This document shows positions 1 to 6,579 of a stretch of DNA of 12,989 bases, piece by piece; position 1 is the stretch's first letter, and each line of letters begins with the position of its first letter. The DNA comes from an uncultured Eubacteriales bacterium. Lineage in GTDB: Bacteria; Bacillota_A; Clostridia; Christensenellales; Aristaeellaceae. Both the position numbers and the translations under genes were made by a program. The notes under the pieces were generated by a model, which was not told where the DNA came from, searched no databases, and was given only the letters and a program-made list of their open reading frames with translations. The stretch spans positions 1 through 12,989 of the forward strand of contig CALVKX010000034.1 of the NCBI GenBank assembly GCA_944333375.1, given 5' to 3'.

Positions 1-435
1 GTTGTGGCTGGCGGTGATGACCACGCCGGCCGCGGCGCTCAGGTGCCTCACGCCGAAGGAGAGCAGCGCCACGGGCCGAAGCGCGTCAAACAGGTACGCC
101 TTCACGCCGTTGGCGCACAGCACCAGCGCGGTCTCTTTTGCGAACTCGGCGCTCATGCGGCGGCTGTCATAGGCGATGACCACGCCGCGCTGCTTCTCCG
201 CGTCGCTGAGATAGTCCGCCAGCCCCTGCGTGGCGCGGCGCACGGTATAGACGTTCATGCGGTTCATGCCGGCGCCCAGCACGCCGCGCATGCCCGCGGT
301 GCCGAAGCTGAGGTTCTTATAGAAGCGGTCCTCGATCTCCTTTTCGTCCTGCGCGATCGCCTGAAGGTCGGCAACGGTCGCTTCGTCCTCGGCAAAGTCA
401 CGGAGCCACGCCTCATAATTTTCACGATAGCCCAT
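1..435 (-). CDS. Phosphoglucomutase/phosphomannomutase (alpha-D-phosphohexomutase), N-terminal part
   Basis: This frame is open from an ATG at 433-435 to the window edge, giving the first 145 residues; the rest lies outside. The protein should interconvert hexose 1- and 6-phosphates in the cytoplasm, linking glycolysis to glycogen and cell-wall sugar synthesis. The N-terminus begins MGYRENYEAWL. It carries FGTAGMRG at about residues 44-51, a family hallmark that binds the sugar phosphate. The catalytic serine motif TASHN occupies residues 141-145, right at the edge, with Ser143 as the expected phosphoserine. The start is supported by AAGGAGAGG about 10 bases upstream (near 446-456) and by a good promoter. 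The layout fits the long PgcA/ManB type of about 560-580 residues. The family is secure; glucose versus mannose preference cannot be decided from this part. Confidence 0.93.
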   Translation of the reverse strand, partial: MGYRENYEAWLRDFAEDEATVADLQAIAQDEKEIEDRFYKNLSFGTAGMRGVLGAGMNRMNVYTVRRATQGLADYLSDAEKQRGVVIAYDSRRMSAEFAKETALVLCANGVKAYLFDALRPVALLSFGVRHLSAAAGVVITASHN

Positions 436-490
436 GGAAAAGCACCTCTCCTTATGATCTTTTTCCAGCCGGTGGAATTTCGCATCTCTC

Positions 491-519
491 ATTATAAAGG
501 ATTTTCCAGCGGTTTGCAA
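491..519 (-). promoter_or_regulatory. Sigma-A type promoter for the phosphohexomutase gene
   Basis: On the minus strand, TTGCAA (514-519) and TATAAT (491-496) are separated by exactly 17 bases. The predicted transcript starts near 484, leaving a leader of about 50 bases with a strong ribosome binding site. I see no equally good plus-strand promoter for the divergent ABC gene in this 147-base gap; TTGACC at 524-529 has no partner hexamer at proper spacing. Confidence 0.75.
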
Positions 520-582
520 ACAATTTGACCGGCATATGAGAAAAAGCCGCGGGACATGCTAGCCCCGAGGGAGGGAGCGCGC

Positions 583-1254
<672 letters not shown>

Positions 1255-1255
1255 T

Positions 1256-2893
1256 TTACCACAGGAGCCGCCCGTCCCCATGGCCGATCTCCACCGAGGA
1301 GGCCAGGTTGTCGGCGTGGTCGGCGATGCGTTCCAGGTTATTGAGCATATCCAGATAGAGCATGCCGTTTCGCGGCGTGCACTTTTTGTTCTTCACGCGC
1401 TCCACATGATGGTCCGCCAGCGTCTCGCACAGCTTGTCCACCTGGCTCTCCAGCTCGATCACCTCGCCGATGATCTCCACGTCCGTGATCTGCTCCTTCA
1501 CGATATGGATGCTCTTGTCCAGCATCGCCGTCACGATGCCGCCCAGCTCCTCGATCTCCCGCTCGGCCTTGCCGGAGAAACGGAGCTTCTCCTTTTTGCG
1601 GGCCGAGCCGATCTCGACGATGTTCATGCTGTGGTCGCCGATGCGCTCCAGGTCATTGACCACGTGGAACAGCGAGCCCGCCAGGCGGATATCGCCCTCG
1701 CGCAGGCTCAGGCCCTTGAGCTCGATGAGGTTTTTGGTAATTTCGGCGTTGAGGTAGTCGATGACCTCCTCGCGGTTGGTAAATTCCTCCACGGGCAGGT
1801 CCTTGGGCGCAAAATAGTACTGCACGGCGAAGCGGTAGTTGGCCGTGACGATGTCGGCCATGCGCTGCACCTCCCGGAACAGCTGCTGCACGGCCACGGG
1901 CGGCGTGGAGAAAAGGCGCGTGTCGAAATACTCCAGCCGCATCGGCTCGCCCTGCTTGTCCTCCCCGCGCACCACCAGGCACGCCAGCTTCTCCAGAAGG
2001 CCGCTGAGAGGCAGCAGCAGGACCGTGGTGACGACGTTAAAGATGATGTGCGCAAAGGCGATCTGAAGCCGGAGGTTCTCCCCCGCCAGCTCCTGGATCC
2101 ACGTGGCCAGGGGCAGCAGCAGCGCCACGGCGATAAAGGCCGCCGCGCCGATGACGTTAAAGAGCAAATGCACCACCGCCGCGCGCTTGGCCGTGCGGTT
2201 GGCGCCCACGCTGGCCAGCAGCGCGGTCACGCAGGTGCCGATGTTCTGTCCGAAAAGAATGAACAGCGACGCCTGCAGGCTGATCGCCCCCGTGCCCGCC
2301 AGCGCCTGCAAAATACCCACGCTGGCCGAGCTGCTCTGCAAAAGCGCCGTCACGCCCGCGCCCACCAGCACGCCCACAAAGGGGTTCTTGGCCATCTCCA
2401 TCATGTCGCGGAAGCCCTGCCAGTCACGAAGTGGCTCCATCGCCTCCGTCATGGCGTCCATGCCCACAAACAGGATGCCCAGCCCCATCATGATCTGCCC
2501 GAAGAGTTTGAAGCTGGAGCGGTTCCCCGCCAGCTGGCAGATCGCGCCAACGGCCGTGAAGAGGATGCCGAAGTTGAGCTTGACCGAGAGCATCAGCGAG
2601 GTCACGGTCGTTCCGATGTTGGCGCCCATGATGACGCCGATGGCCTTGCTCAGGGACAGAAGCCCCGCGTTGACAAAGCCCACCACCATCACCGTGGTGG
2701 CGCTGGAGGACTGGATCACCGCCGTGACCAGCAGGCCCACCAGCACGGCTGTGAACTTGTTGCGGGTGAGGGCCTCCAAAAGGCGCTTCATCCTGCTTCC
2801 CGCGGCCTGCTCCAGGCCGTCGCCCATCGTCTTGATGCCAAAGAGAAACAGGCCCAGGCCGCCCAGCAGCGAAAATACCGTCATCACATCCAT
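1256..2893 (-). CDS. Na+/phosphate cotransporter family protein with C-terminal PhoU-like domain
   Basis: This is a 545-residue inner-membrane protein of the bacterial NptA/YjbB type, expected to move phosphate with sodium. The membrane half holds the inverted repeat typical of the family: QSSSATTV (61-68) and QSSSASVG (186-193), plus GANIGTT (90-96) and GQNIGTC (215-221). From about residue 340 to the end it is helical and PhoU-like, with the paired motifs NDLERIGDH and NNLERIADH. An ATG at 2914 would add seven residues, but AGGAGGAA (2900-2907) lies inside that extension and points to the ATG at 2893, giving MDVMTVFSLLGG. The stop is one base from the stop of the convergent ABC gene, with no terminator between. 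Direction of phosphate flow cannot be told; some relatives export phosphate. Confidence 0.93.
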   Translation of the reverse strand: MDVMTVFSLLGGLGLFLFGIKTMGDGLEQAAGSRMKRLLEALTRNKFTAVLVGLLVTAVIQSSSATTVMVVGFVNAGLLSLSKAIGVIMGANIGTTVTSLMLSVKLNFGILFTAVGAICQLAGNRSSFKLFGQIMMGLGILFVGMDAMTEAMEPLRDWQGFRDMMEMAKNPFVGVLVGAGVTALLQSSSASVGILQALAGTGAISLQASLFILFGQNIGTCVTALLASVGANRTAKRAAVVHLLFNVIGAAAFIAVALLLPLATWIQELAGENLRLQIAFAHIIFNVVTTVLLLPLSGLLEKLACLVVRGEDKQGEPMRLEYFDTRLFSTPPVAVQQLFREVQRMADIVTANYRFAVQYYFAPKDLPVEEFTNREEVIDYLNAEITKNLIELKGLSLREGDIRLAGSLFHVVNDLERIGDHSMNIVEIGSARKKEKLRFSGKAEREIEELGGIVTAMLDKSIHIVKEQITDVEIIGEVIELESQVDKLCETLADHHVERVKNKKCTPRNGMLYLDMLNNLERIADHADNLASSVEIGHGDGRLLW

Positions 2894-2970
2894 GCGCAAC
2901 TTCCTCCTGTGCATGCGTGCGCACCCCTGTGGCGCGCATCCCGATTCCTTCCCATTTTACTACGAGAAAC

Positions 2971-3000
2971 AGCATACCATACCGATGGGCCCACTGTAAA
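2971..3000 (-). promoter_or_regulatory. Possible promoter of the Na/Pi cotransporter gene
   Basis: On the minus strand, TTTACA (2995-3000) precedes TATGCT (2971-2976) by 18 bases. Each hexamer departs from consensus at one or two positions. It would give a leader of about 70 bases before the ATG at 2893. No PhoB-like direct repeats were recognised next to it. Confidence 0.4.
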
Positions 3001-3004
3001 TAGA

Positions 3005-3015
3005 ATTCGTCGAAT
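3005..3015. repeat. Short inverted repeat ATTCG-T-CGAAT in the divergent intergenic region
   Basis: Two perfect 5-base arms (3005-3009 and 3011-3015) flank one base. The site lies just upstream of the possible -35 of the Na/Pi gene and about 58 bases before the -35 of the RNA promoter. It could be an operator, but it is short enough to be chance. Confidence 0.3.
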
Positions 3016-3072
3016 GATACACTTTTTAAAGCGTATATGTCGTTTCTGACCCCCCGCACACACAAATGGCGC

Positions 3073-3101
3073 TTGTTTTTTTGGAAAATCCGGGCTATAA
3101 T
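3073..3101 (+). promoter_or_regulatory. Promoter of the structured leader RNA and zinc-ribbon gene
   Basis: TTGTTT (3073-3078) and a perfect TATAAT (3096-3101) are 17 bases apart. A start 7 bases after the -10 falls at G3108, which is the first base of the long-range closing helix of the RNA. That agreement supports both calls. Confidence 0.75.
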
Positions 3102-3107
3102 GTGGGC

Positions 3108-3320
3108 GTTGCATCCGGGTCTGTGGTTGCAAGCCGATGCCAGACGCGGGCAAAGCGGTCCACGTAAGCCGGGCAAGGCCCCGGTGAGCATGGCGCGTTC
3201 TAGGTGTAAGTCCGACCGCCGTCCATGCGGCGAGAGAGGGCGAGTAGGGCGCGGAAGCGATGAGCAGACCCTCCCGTCGGCGAGTGTGGGGTCAAAGACC
3301 AGGTCAGCCGGATGCACAAC
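3108..3320 (+). ncRNA. Structured RNA of about 213 nt; raiA-like candidate
   Basis: The 453 bases between the Na/Pi start and the zinc-ribbon start hold no convincing gene. The last part is an RNA-like element. Its ends pair: 3111-3118 (GCAUCCGG) with 3308-3315, extended by 3108-3110 with 3318-3320 across a two-base bulge. Inside, 3119-3123 pairs with 3141-3145 and stacks on the closing helix; 3125-3128 with 3132-3135; 3169-3173 with 3180-3184; 3188-3193 with 3223-3228; 3236-3240 with 3269-3273; and 3290-3293 with 3297-3300. Helix 3155-3160/3214-3219 crosses 3188-3193/3223-3228, so a pseudoknot is possible. No U-rich terminator follows, so the RNA is the leader of the zinc-ribbon mRNA or is processed from it. 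From memory, raiA RNAs of Clostridia have about this size and a closing stem; the match is not proven. A riboswitch or an unnamed class are alternatives. Confidence 0.6.
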
Positions 3321-3346
3321 ATCATTGGATCGGAGGATACCCTATC

Positions 3347-3625
3347 ATGTACGAAGACAAGACGCTGGTTTGCCGCGACTGTGGCGCTGAATTCGTGTTT
3401 ACCGCTGGCGAGCAGGAGTTCTACGCCGAGAAGGGCTTCCAGAACGAGCCCACCCGCTGCAAGGAATGTCGTGCTGCCCGCAAGGCGAACCGCGCTTCCG
3501 CTCCCCGCGAGATGTACGAGACGACCTGTGCCGCCTGCGGCGCGCCCACGACCGTTCCCTTCATCCCCAAGAGCGACCGTCCCATCTACTGCAGCGAGTG
3601 CTTCGCCGCTCACCGTCAGGCCTGA
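3347..3625 (+). CDS. Small double zinc-ribbon protein
   Basis: The protein has 92 residues with four CxxC pairs: C9/C12 with C38/C41, and C61/C64 with C82/C85. Each half should bind one Zn2+. The first half resembles the zf-trcl type of probable zinc-ribbon (CRDCGAEF, then TRCKECR). The second, CAACG followed by VPF.P..RPIYC.EC, resembles the CxxC-x17-CxxC knuckle found in many Firmicute and archaeal small proteins that may bind nucleic acid. The ATG at 3347 follows GGAGG (3332-3336) with 10 bases between. An upstream in-frame ATG at 3260 lies inside the structured RNA, has no comparable ribosome binding site and would add residues unlike the family. The gene stands alone behind the RNA leader and ends at a strong terminator. 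The molecular role is unknown; a ribosome- or RNA-related function is only inference. Confidence 0.85.
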   Translation: MYEDKTLVCRDCGAEFVFTAGEQEFYAEKGFQNEPTRCKECRAARKANRASAPREMYETTCAACGAPTTVPFIPKSDRPIYCSECFAAHRQA

Positions 3626-3635
3626 TCGGACGCTG

Positions 3636-3678
3636 AAAGAGAGTGCCCCGCGCCAATGCGCGGGGCACTCTCTTTGTA
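3636..3678. terminator. Strong intrinsic terminator after the zinc-ribbon gene
   Basis: A perfect 18-base-pair stem (3636-3653 with 3658-3675) closes a CAAT loop. The outer pairs are A-T, so each strand ends in a T-rich run (CTCTCTTT in both orientations). It lies between the convergent zinc-ribbon and M56 genes and can stop transcription from both sides. Confidence 0.88.
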
Positions 3679-3689
3679 TGTCGTTTTCC

Positions 3690-5243
3690 TCAGCCCGCCG
3701 TCTCCGACAGGTAATACAGCACGCGCGCCGCGGGTTCCACCTGCAGCGTGAGCTGATAGGCCGCGGCGCCATCCTCGCCCCGCATGGCCACGTCCACCAG
3801 CCGCACGTCGCCCGCGCGCACGTCCGCCGTCGCGCCGGCGCTGTCCCATTGCGCGCCGGGCACAAGCGCGGTCATAAATGCCCGGATATAGCTGTCCACG
3901 CTGTCTGTGAGGCTACGGTGCGTATAGGAGGTATCCGTAAACGACAGGCCGCTCAAAACCCGCGTTCCGTCGTATTCCAGCACATGACCATCCCTGGAAA
4001 AACGCATCACAATGGGCAGCGAATCAGGGGCCGGCCGCGCCTCCACCCGCCACTGGCCATCCACCAGCGCGGCGGTAAACGCATACTGATCGGTGTCCTC
4101 ATGGATGAAGGCGCTTTCAAAAAAGCGCTTGGCGCAGGCGATGGCCGCATCCGCGTCCTCCAGAGGCGACGCGGCCGCCGTCCAGGTTACCTCCGGCACG
4201 TCCTCCACCGTCGGCAGCGGCTCGCTCTCGCTTGTGGCAAAGGAAACCAGCAGCACCGCCGCCGCCGCCAGAGATCCCAGCGCAATGGCCCAGCGGTTGC
4301 CGCGCACACAGCGGATAATGGCGGTGACGCGCTGCCTGAGATGCCGCCCGGTCAGCGTCGTACCCGTGGCATGGACGCAGGGCGAATTGCCGCCGCGGCC
4401 ATATGTGCTGACGATGGAGTTGGCGTAGGCCAGCCGGTCGATATCCTGCAACCTGGCCGTCACGCGGTCGTCGCAGGCCATCTCGCCGTCCACGCGGCTG
4501 AGGCGGGCTCCCAGCCACACCAGGGGGTTAAACCAGTGCAGCGCCACGCACAGGTTTCTGACGATGCTCCACAGCGGGTCATGCGAGCGCCGGTGGCACA
4601 GCTCATGCGCCAGCACCAGGGAAAGGTGTTCCGGGGCGGTATCCAGCGGCACGGCGATGAAGGGATGCACCACGCCCACCAGGCATGCCGAGGGCAGGCG
4701 GTGCACGAAATATACCGGCAGAGGCCTGACCTTGTAGCGGCCGCACAGCTTCTCCAGCATCGTCACCTCCTCTCCCTCCAGCGGGCGCACGCGGTCGCGA
4801 TGCACCCGCATGCGAAAGCGCGCGTTGTGCCAAATCATCACGCCGCAGAGAATCAGCGTCACGCACAGCCAGCCAAGAAGAATCCATTTTCCGGCCGTGC
4901 CGCTGTTGGTCTGCTCCGCCAGCACCTCCAGCGCGCCGCCCTCCGCGCCGCTGAGGAGGCTTGAGGCATTGTAGCCCGCGTCAATCACGCGCTGACGCAC
5001 CTGGGCCGCCACAGGGCGGGCGGCCATGTCTACCGAGAAGCCGGGCCGAAATTCATCCATGATGGGATTTGGCAGCGACAGCGGCAGCAACAGCCGCAGC
5101 GCCACCAGCAGCCAGCCCACATAGATGGCGCGGCTTCCCAGGCGCTCGCGCAGCAGCGCGCGCACGGCGATGAGCAGCAGAATCATCACGCTGCCGATAA
5201 CGGTGGCTTCCAGCAGATAGTTAAATACGGTCATGCTCCGCAT
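3690..5243 (-). CDS. BlaR1-like M56 family membrane metallopeptidase with unusual C-terminal domain
   Basis: This 517-residue protein should sense an envelope signal and cleave, or trigger cleavage of, the BlaI-like repressor encoded just upstream. Hydrophobic segments lie at about 8-30, 40-58, 119-137 and 317-336, as in BlaR1. The cytoplasmic zinc-protease motif HELCH is at 213-217, with the third ligand probably E254 in DGEMACDD. The outer domain (about 340-517) is only about 180 residues and shows none of the STxK, SxN or KTG motifs of a penicillin-binding sensor. A beta-lactam is therefore not the obvious ligand. The ATG at 5243 follows GGGAGG (5255-5260); an ATG three codons later is possible. 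The gene lies 56 bases after blaI and is presumably co-transcribed from the blaI promoter. The family is clear, the signal is unknown. Confidence 0.9.
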   Translation of the reverse strand: MRSMTVFNYLLEATVIGSVMILLLIAVRALLRERLGSRAIYVGWLLVALRLLLPLSLPNPIMDEFRPGFSVDMAARPVAAQVRQRVIDAGYNASSLLSGAEGGALEVLAEQTNSGTAGKWILLGWLCVTLILCGVMIWHNARFRMRVHRDRVRPLEGEEVTMLEKLCGRYKVRPLPVYFVHRLPSACLVGVVHPFIAVPLDTAPEHLSLVLAHELCHRRSHDPLWSIVRNLCVALHWFNPLVWLGARLSRVDGEMACDDRVTARLQDIDRLAYANSIVSTYGRGGNSPCVHATGTTLTGRHLRQRVTAIIRCVRGNRWAIALGSLAAAAVLLVSFATSESEPLPTVEDVPEVTWTAAASPLEDADAAIACAKRFFESAFIHEDTDQYAFTAALVDGQWRVEARPAPDSLPIVMRFSRDGHVLEYDGTRVLSGLSFTDTSYTHRSLTDSVDSYIRAFMTALVPGAQWDSAGATADVRAGDVRLVDVAMRGEDGAAAYQLTLQVEPAARVLYYLSETAG

Positions 5244-5246
5244 GGG

Positions 5247-5260
5247 GGGAGAAACCTCCC
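5247..5260 (-). promoter_or_regulatory. Small hairpin covering the ribosome binding site of the M56 gene
   Basis: In the mRNA, GGGAG (5256-5260) pairs with CUCCC (5247-5251) around a four-base loop. The 5' arm is the core of the only good ribosome binding site for the gene. It could lower M56 translation relative to the repressor. The stem is only five base pairs. Confidence 0.35.
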
Positions 5261-5299
5261 TTCAGAGGTGTTGACGGACTCCTATATAAAATAAGACGC

Positions 5300-5716
5300 T
5301 TAATCCACGGGTTTTGGTTCATTCTCTCTGTTTTTTTTCTGTTTTTCGGCACGCTCCAAAATGGCGTGCAGCTCCCGCAGCTCCTCGCCGTCCAGTTCGC
5401 CCTGCTCCACCAGGTTGTTGACCAGGAGCGAGGCCCGGCCCGAAAACAGCCGCCGAAGCAGCGTCTGCGTCTGCTCCCGCGCCACGCGGTCCTTGCTGAC
5501 TGCCGGAAAATAGGTCTTCACCGGGCCGTCCTCACAGATGCGCACCGTCCCCTTGACCGCCATGCGTTTGAGCATGGTGATGACCGTGTGCTTGCTCCAG
5601 CCCGTTTCGGCCTCCAGCGCATGGGTCAGCTCCATCATGGTCCAGGGGCTTTTTTGCCATAAGAGCAGCATGATCTTCCATTCCGCCTCGGTCAGAGACA
5701 CATGGTCCCGGGTCAT
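5300..5716 (-). CDS. BlaI/MecI/CopY family transcriptional repressor
   Basis: The protein has 138 residues, close to the 120-140 usual for the family. The N-terminal winged helix (about 5-80) contains LTEAEWKIMLLLW and WSKHTVITMLKRM, the standard BlaI recognition region, followed by a helical dimerisation part with TLLRRLFSG and ASLLVNNLVE. The last 15 residues are strongly charged. AAGGAGGC (5723-5730) lies 6 bases before the ATG at 5716. It is the first gene of a repressor-protease pair with the BlaR1-like gene. A TACA-TG-TGTA operator overlaps its -10, so it should repress its own operon until the M56 protein is activated. No beta-lactamase gene is in the window; other regulon members would be found by the same operator. 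Confidence 0.93.
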   Translation of the reverse strand: MTRDHVSLTEAEWKIMLLLWQKSPWTMMELTHALEAETGWSKHTVITMLKRMAVKGTVRICEDGPVKTYFPAVSKDRVAREQTQTLLRRLFSGRASLLVNNLVEQGELDGEELRELHAILERAEKQKKNRENEPKPVD

Positions 5717-5748
5717 TGTTCTGCCTCCTTTATTTTGAAGATGCTTTG

Positions 5749-5777
5749 ATTGTACATGTGTATACCCATTCTGTCAA
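5749..5777 (-). promoter_or_regulatory. Promoter of the blaI-like/M56 operon
   Basis: On the minus strand, a perfect TTGACA (5772-5777) is followed 17 bases later by TACAAT (5749-5754). It is one of the strongest promoters in the window, as expected for one held down by a repressor. Confidence 0.85.
5753..5762. promoter_or_regulatory. BlaI-type operator TACA-TG-TGTA
   Basis: The inverted repeat TACATGTGTA has perfect 4-base arms. It agrees with the TACA-N2-TGTA core known for BlaI/MecI/CopY operators. It overlaps two bases of the -10 and continues into the spacer, so a bound dimer would block RNA polymerase. Confidence 0.75.
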
Positions 5778-5788
5778 CGGCTTTTTAA

Positions 5789-5823
5789 ACAAATGGCGCC
5801 CGTCCCCTTTCAGGAGCGGGCGC
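5789..5823 (-). terminator. Probable terminator after cvpA
   Basis: Read on the minus strand, GCGCCCG (5817-5823) pairs with CGGGCGC (5796-5802). CUCC/GGGG pairing inside extends it around a UGAAA loop. The stem is followed by CATTTGTTTAAA, a broken T-tract. It sits just upstream of the blaI promoter and would insulate the two operons. Confidence 0.6.
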
Positions 5824-5843
5824 AAGGAAGGCTGCGCGCCGGT

Positions 5844-6557
5844 TCACAGCCTTCGGTTCATGATGGAGATAATCAGGTTTCCGTTTTCAAACACCTGGGC
5901 AAGCGCGCTCTGGTCCACCAGCTCCCGAAACTCCGGAAGGGGGACCACGCTTTCCAGAAGTGGGAGGACCGTGAAGATGACAAAGCAGAGCATCACGCCC
6001 AGCAACAGGCCAAAGGCGCCGCCGGCCAGCCAGTCCAGATGCTTGAGCACGGGGAAGCGAAACACTGCTCGCAGGAGGTTGACCACGATGGTCGCCACCA
6101 CGAAGCACACCACGAAGCACAGGATAAAGCACAGCACGTTAATGCTCACAGACAGGATGGTCTGATTGACGTAGTCGCCCACGTTGGTTGCCAGATCACC
6201 CAGCGGACTGAAAACCTGCTGCTGGAGGTTATACCTCAGCAGCGTGCCGATGGGCTCTGGAAGCGCGGCCTTTTCCACCACGGCGGCGACCCCCGTCTCT
6301 CCCAGCGTGCTCACGGCGCGGCTGCTCAGGTCCAAATCGCCCAGCAGAATCCCCGAATCGGTATAGGTGCTGATGAGGCGGGTGATCTCGGTATTGCTGC
6401 TGAGGACGTCGGCGAGCTTTGGAAACAGCAGAAACGAGCCAACAAAGGCAAGAAGCCCGCTGGCCAGGTTGAGCACCGACTGGATAAAGCCCCGGTACAG
6501 TCCAAAGAGCGTGCACAGCGCGATGACGCTGACGATGATGATATCAACTGCATTCAG
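5844..6557 (-). CDS. CvpA family membrane protein, apparent CTG start
   Basis: This 237-residue membrane protein belongs to the CvpA (colicin V production/biofilm) family. It begins (M)NAVDIIIV and continues GLYRGFIQSVLN, the signature of the first helix and loop. A second hydrophobic segment follows at about 28-42, and two long ones come late (around 130-160 and 170-195), giving roughly four membrane spans with an extracytoplasmic middle part. The family start is normally MN..D, and here the codon in that place is CTG (6555-6557), 8 bases after AAGGAGG. The only nearby ATG (6551-6553) is out of frame. The reading frame is also open upstream into the DUF5711 stop region without any ATG, GTG or TTG in a sensible place. 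The gene is second in an operon with the DUF5711 gene, 22 bases behind it. Function in Firmicutes is poorly known. Confidence 0.85.
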   Translation of the reverse strand: MNAVDIIIVSVIALCTLFGLYRGFIQSVLNLASGLLAFVGSFLLFPKLADVLSSNTEITRLISTYTDSGILLGDLDLSSRAVSTLGETGVAAVVEKAALPEPIGTLLRYNLQQQVFSPLGDLATNVGDYVNQTILSVSINVLCFILCFVVCFVVATIVVNLLRAVFRFPVLKHLDWLAGGAFGLLLGVMLCFVIFTVLPLLESVVPLPEFRELVDQSALAQVFENGNLIISIMNRRL

Positions 6558-6579
6558 GAAGCACCCCTCCTTTTGGCGT

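Noticed and set aside
3200..3225. Cobalamin-riboswitch or group II intron resemblance around GGTGTAAGTCC (3203-3213)
   Set aside because: The string resembles parts of both, but no B12-box context, no downstream cobalamin gene, and no intron-encoded protein or domain V hairpin is visible.
3312..4964. Long plus-strand open frame across the zinc-ribbon gene and M56 gene
   Set aside because: It crosses a strong terminator and two well-supported genes in other frames.
6551..6553. ATG as start of cvpA
   Set aside because: It is out of frame with the CvpA protein and gives a serine-rich shadow product.
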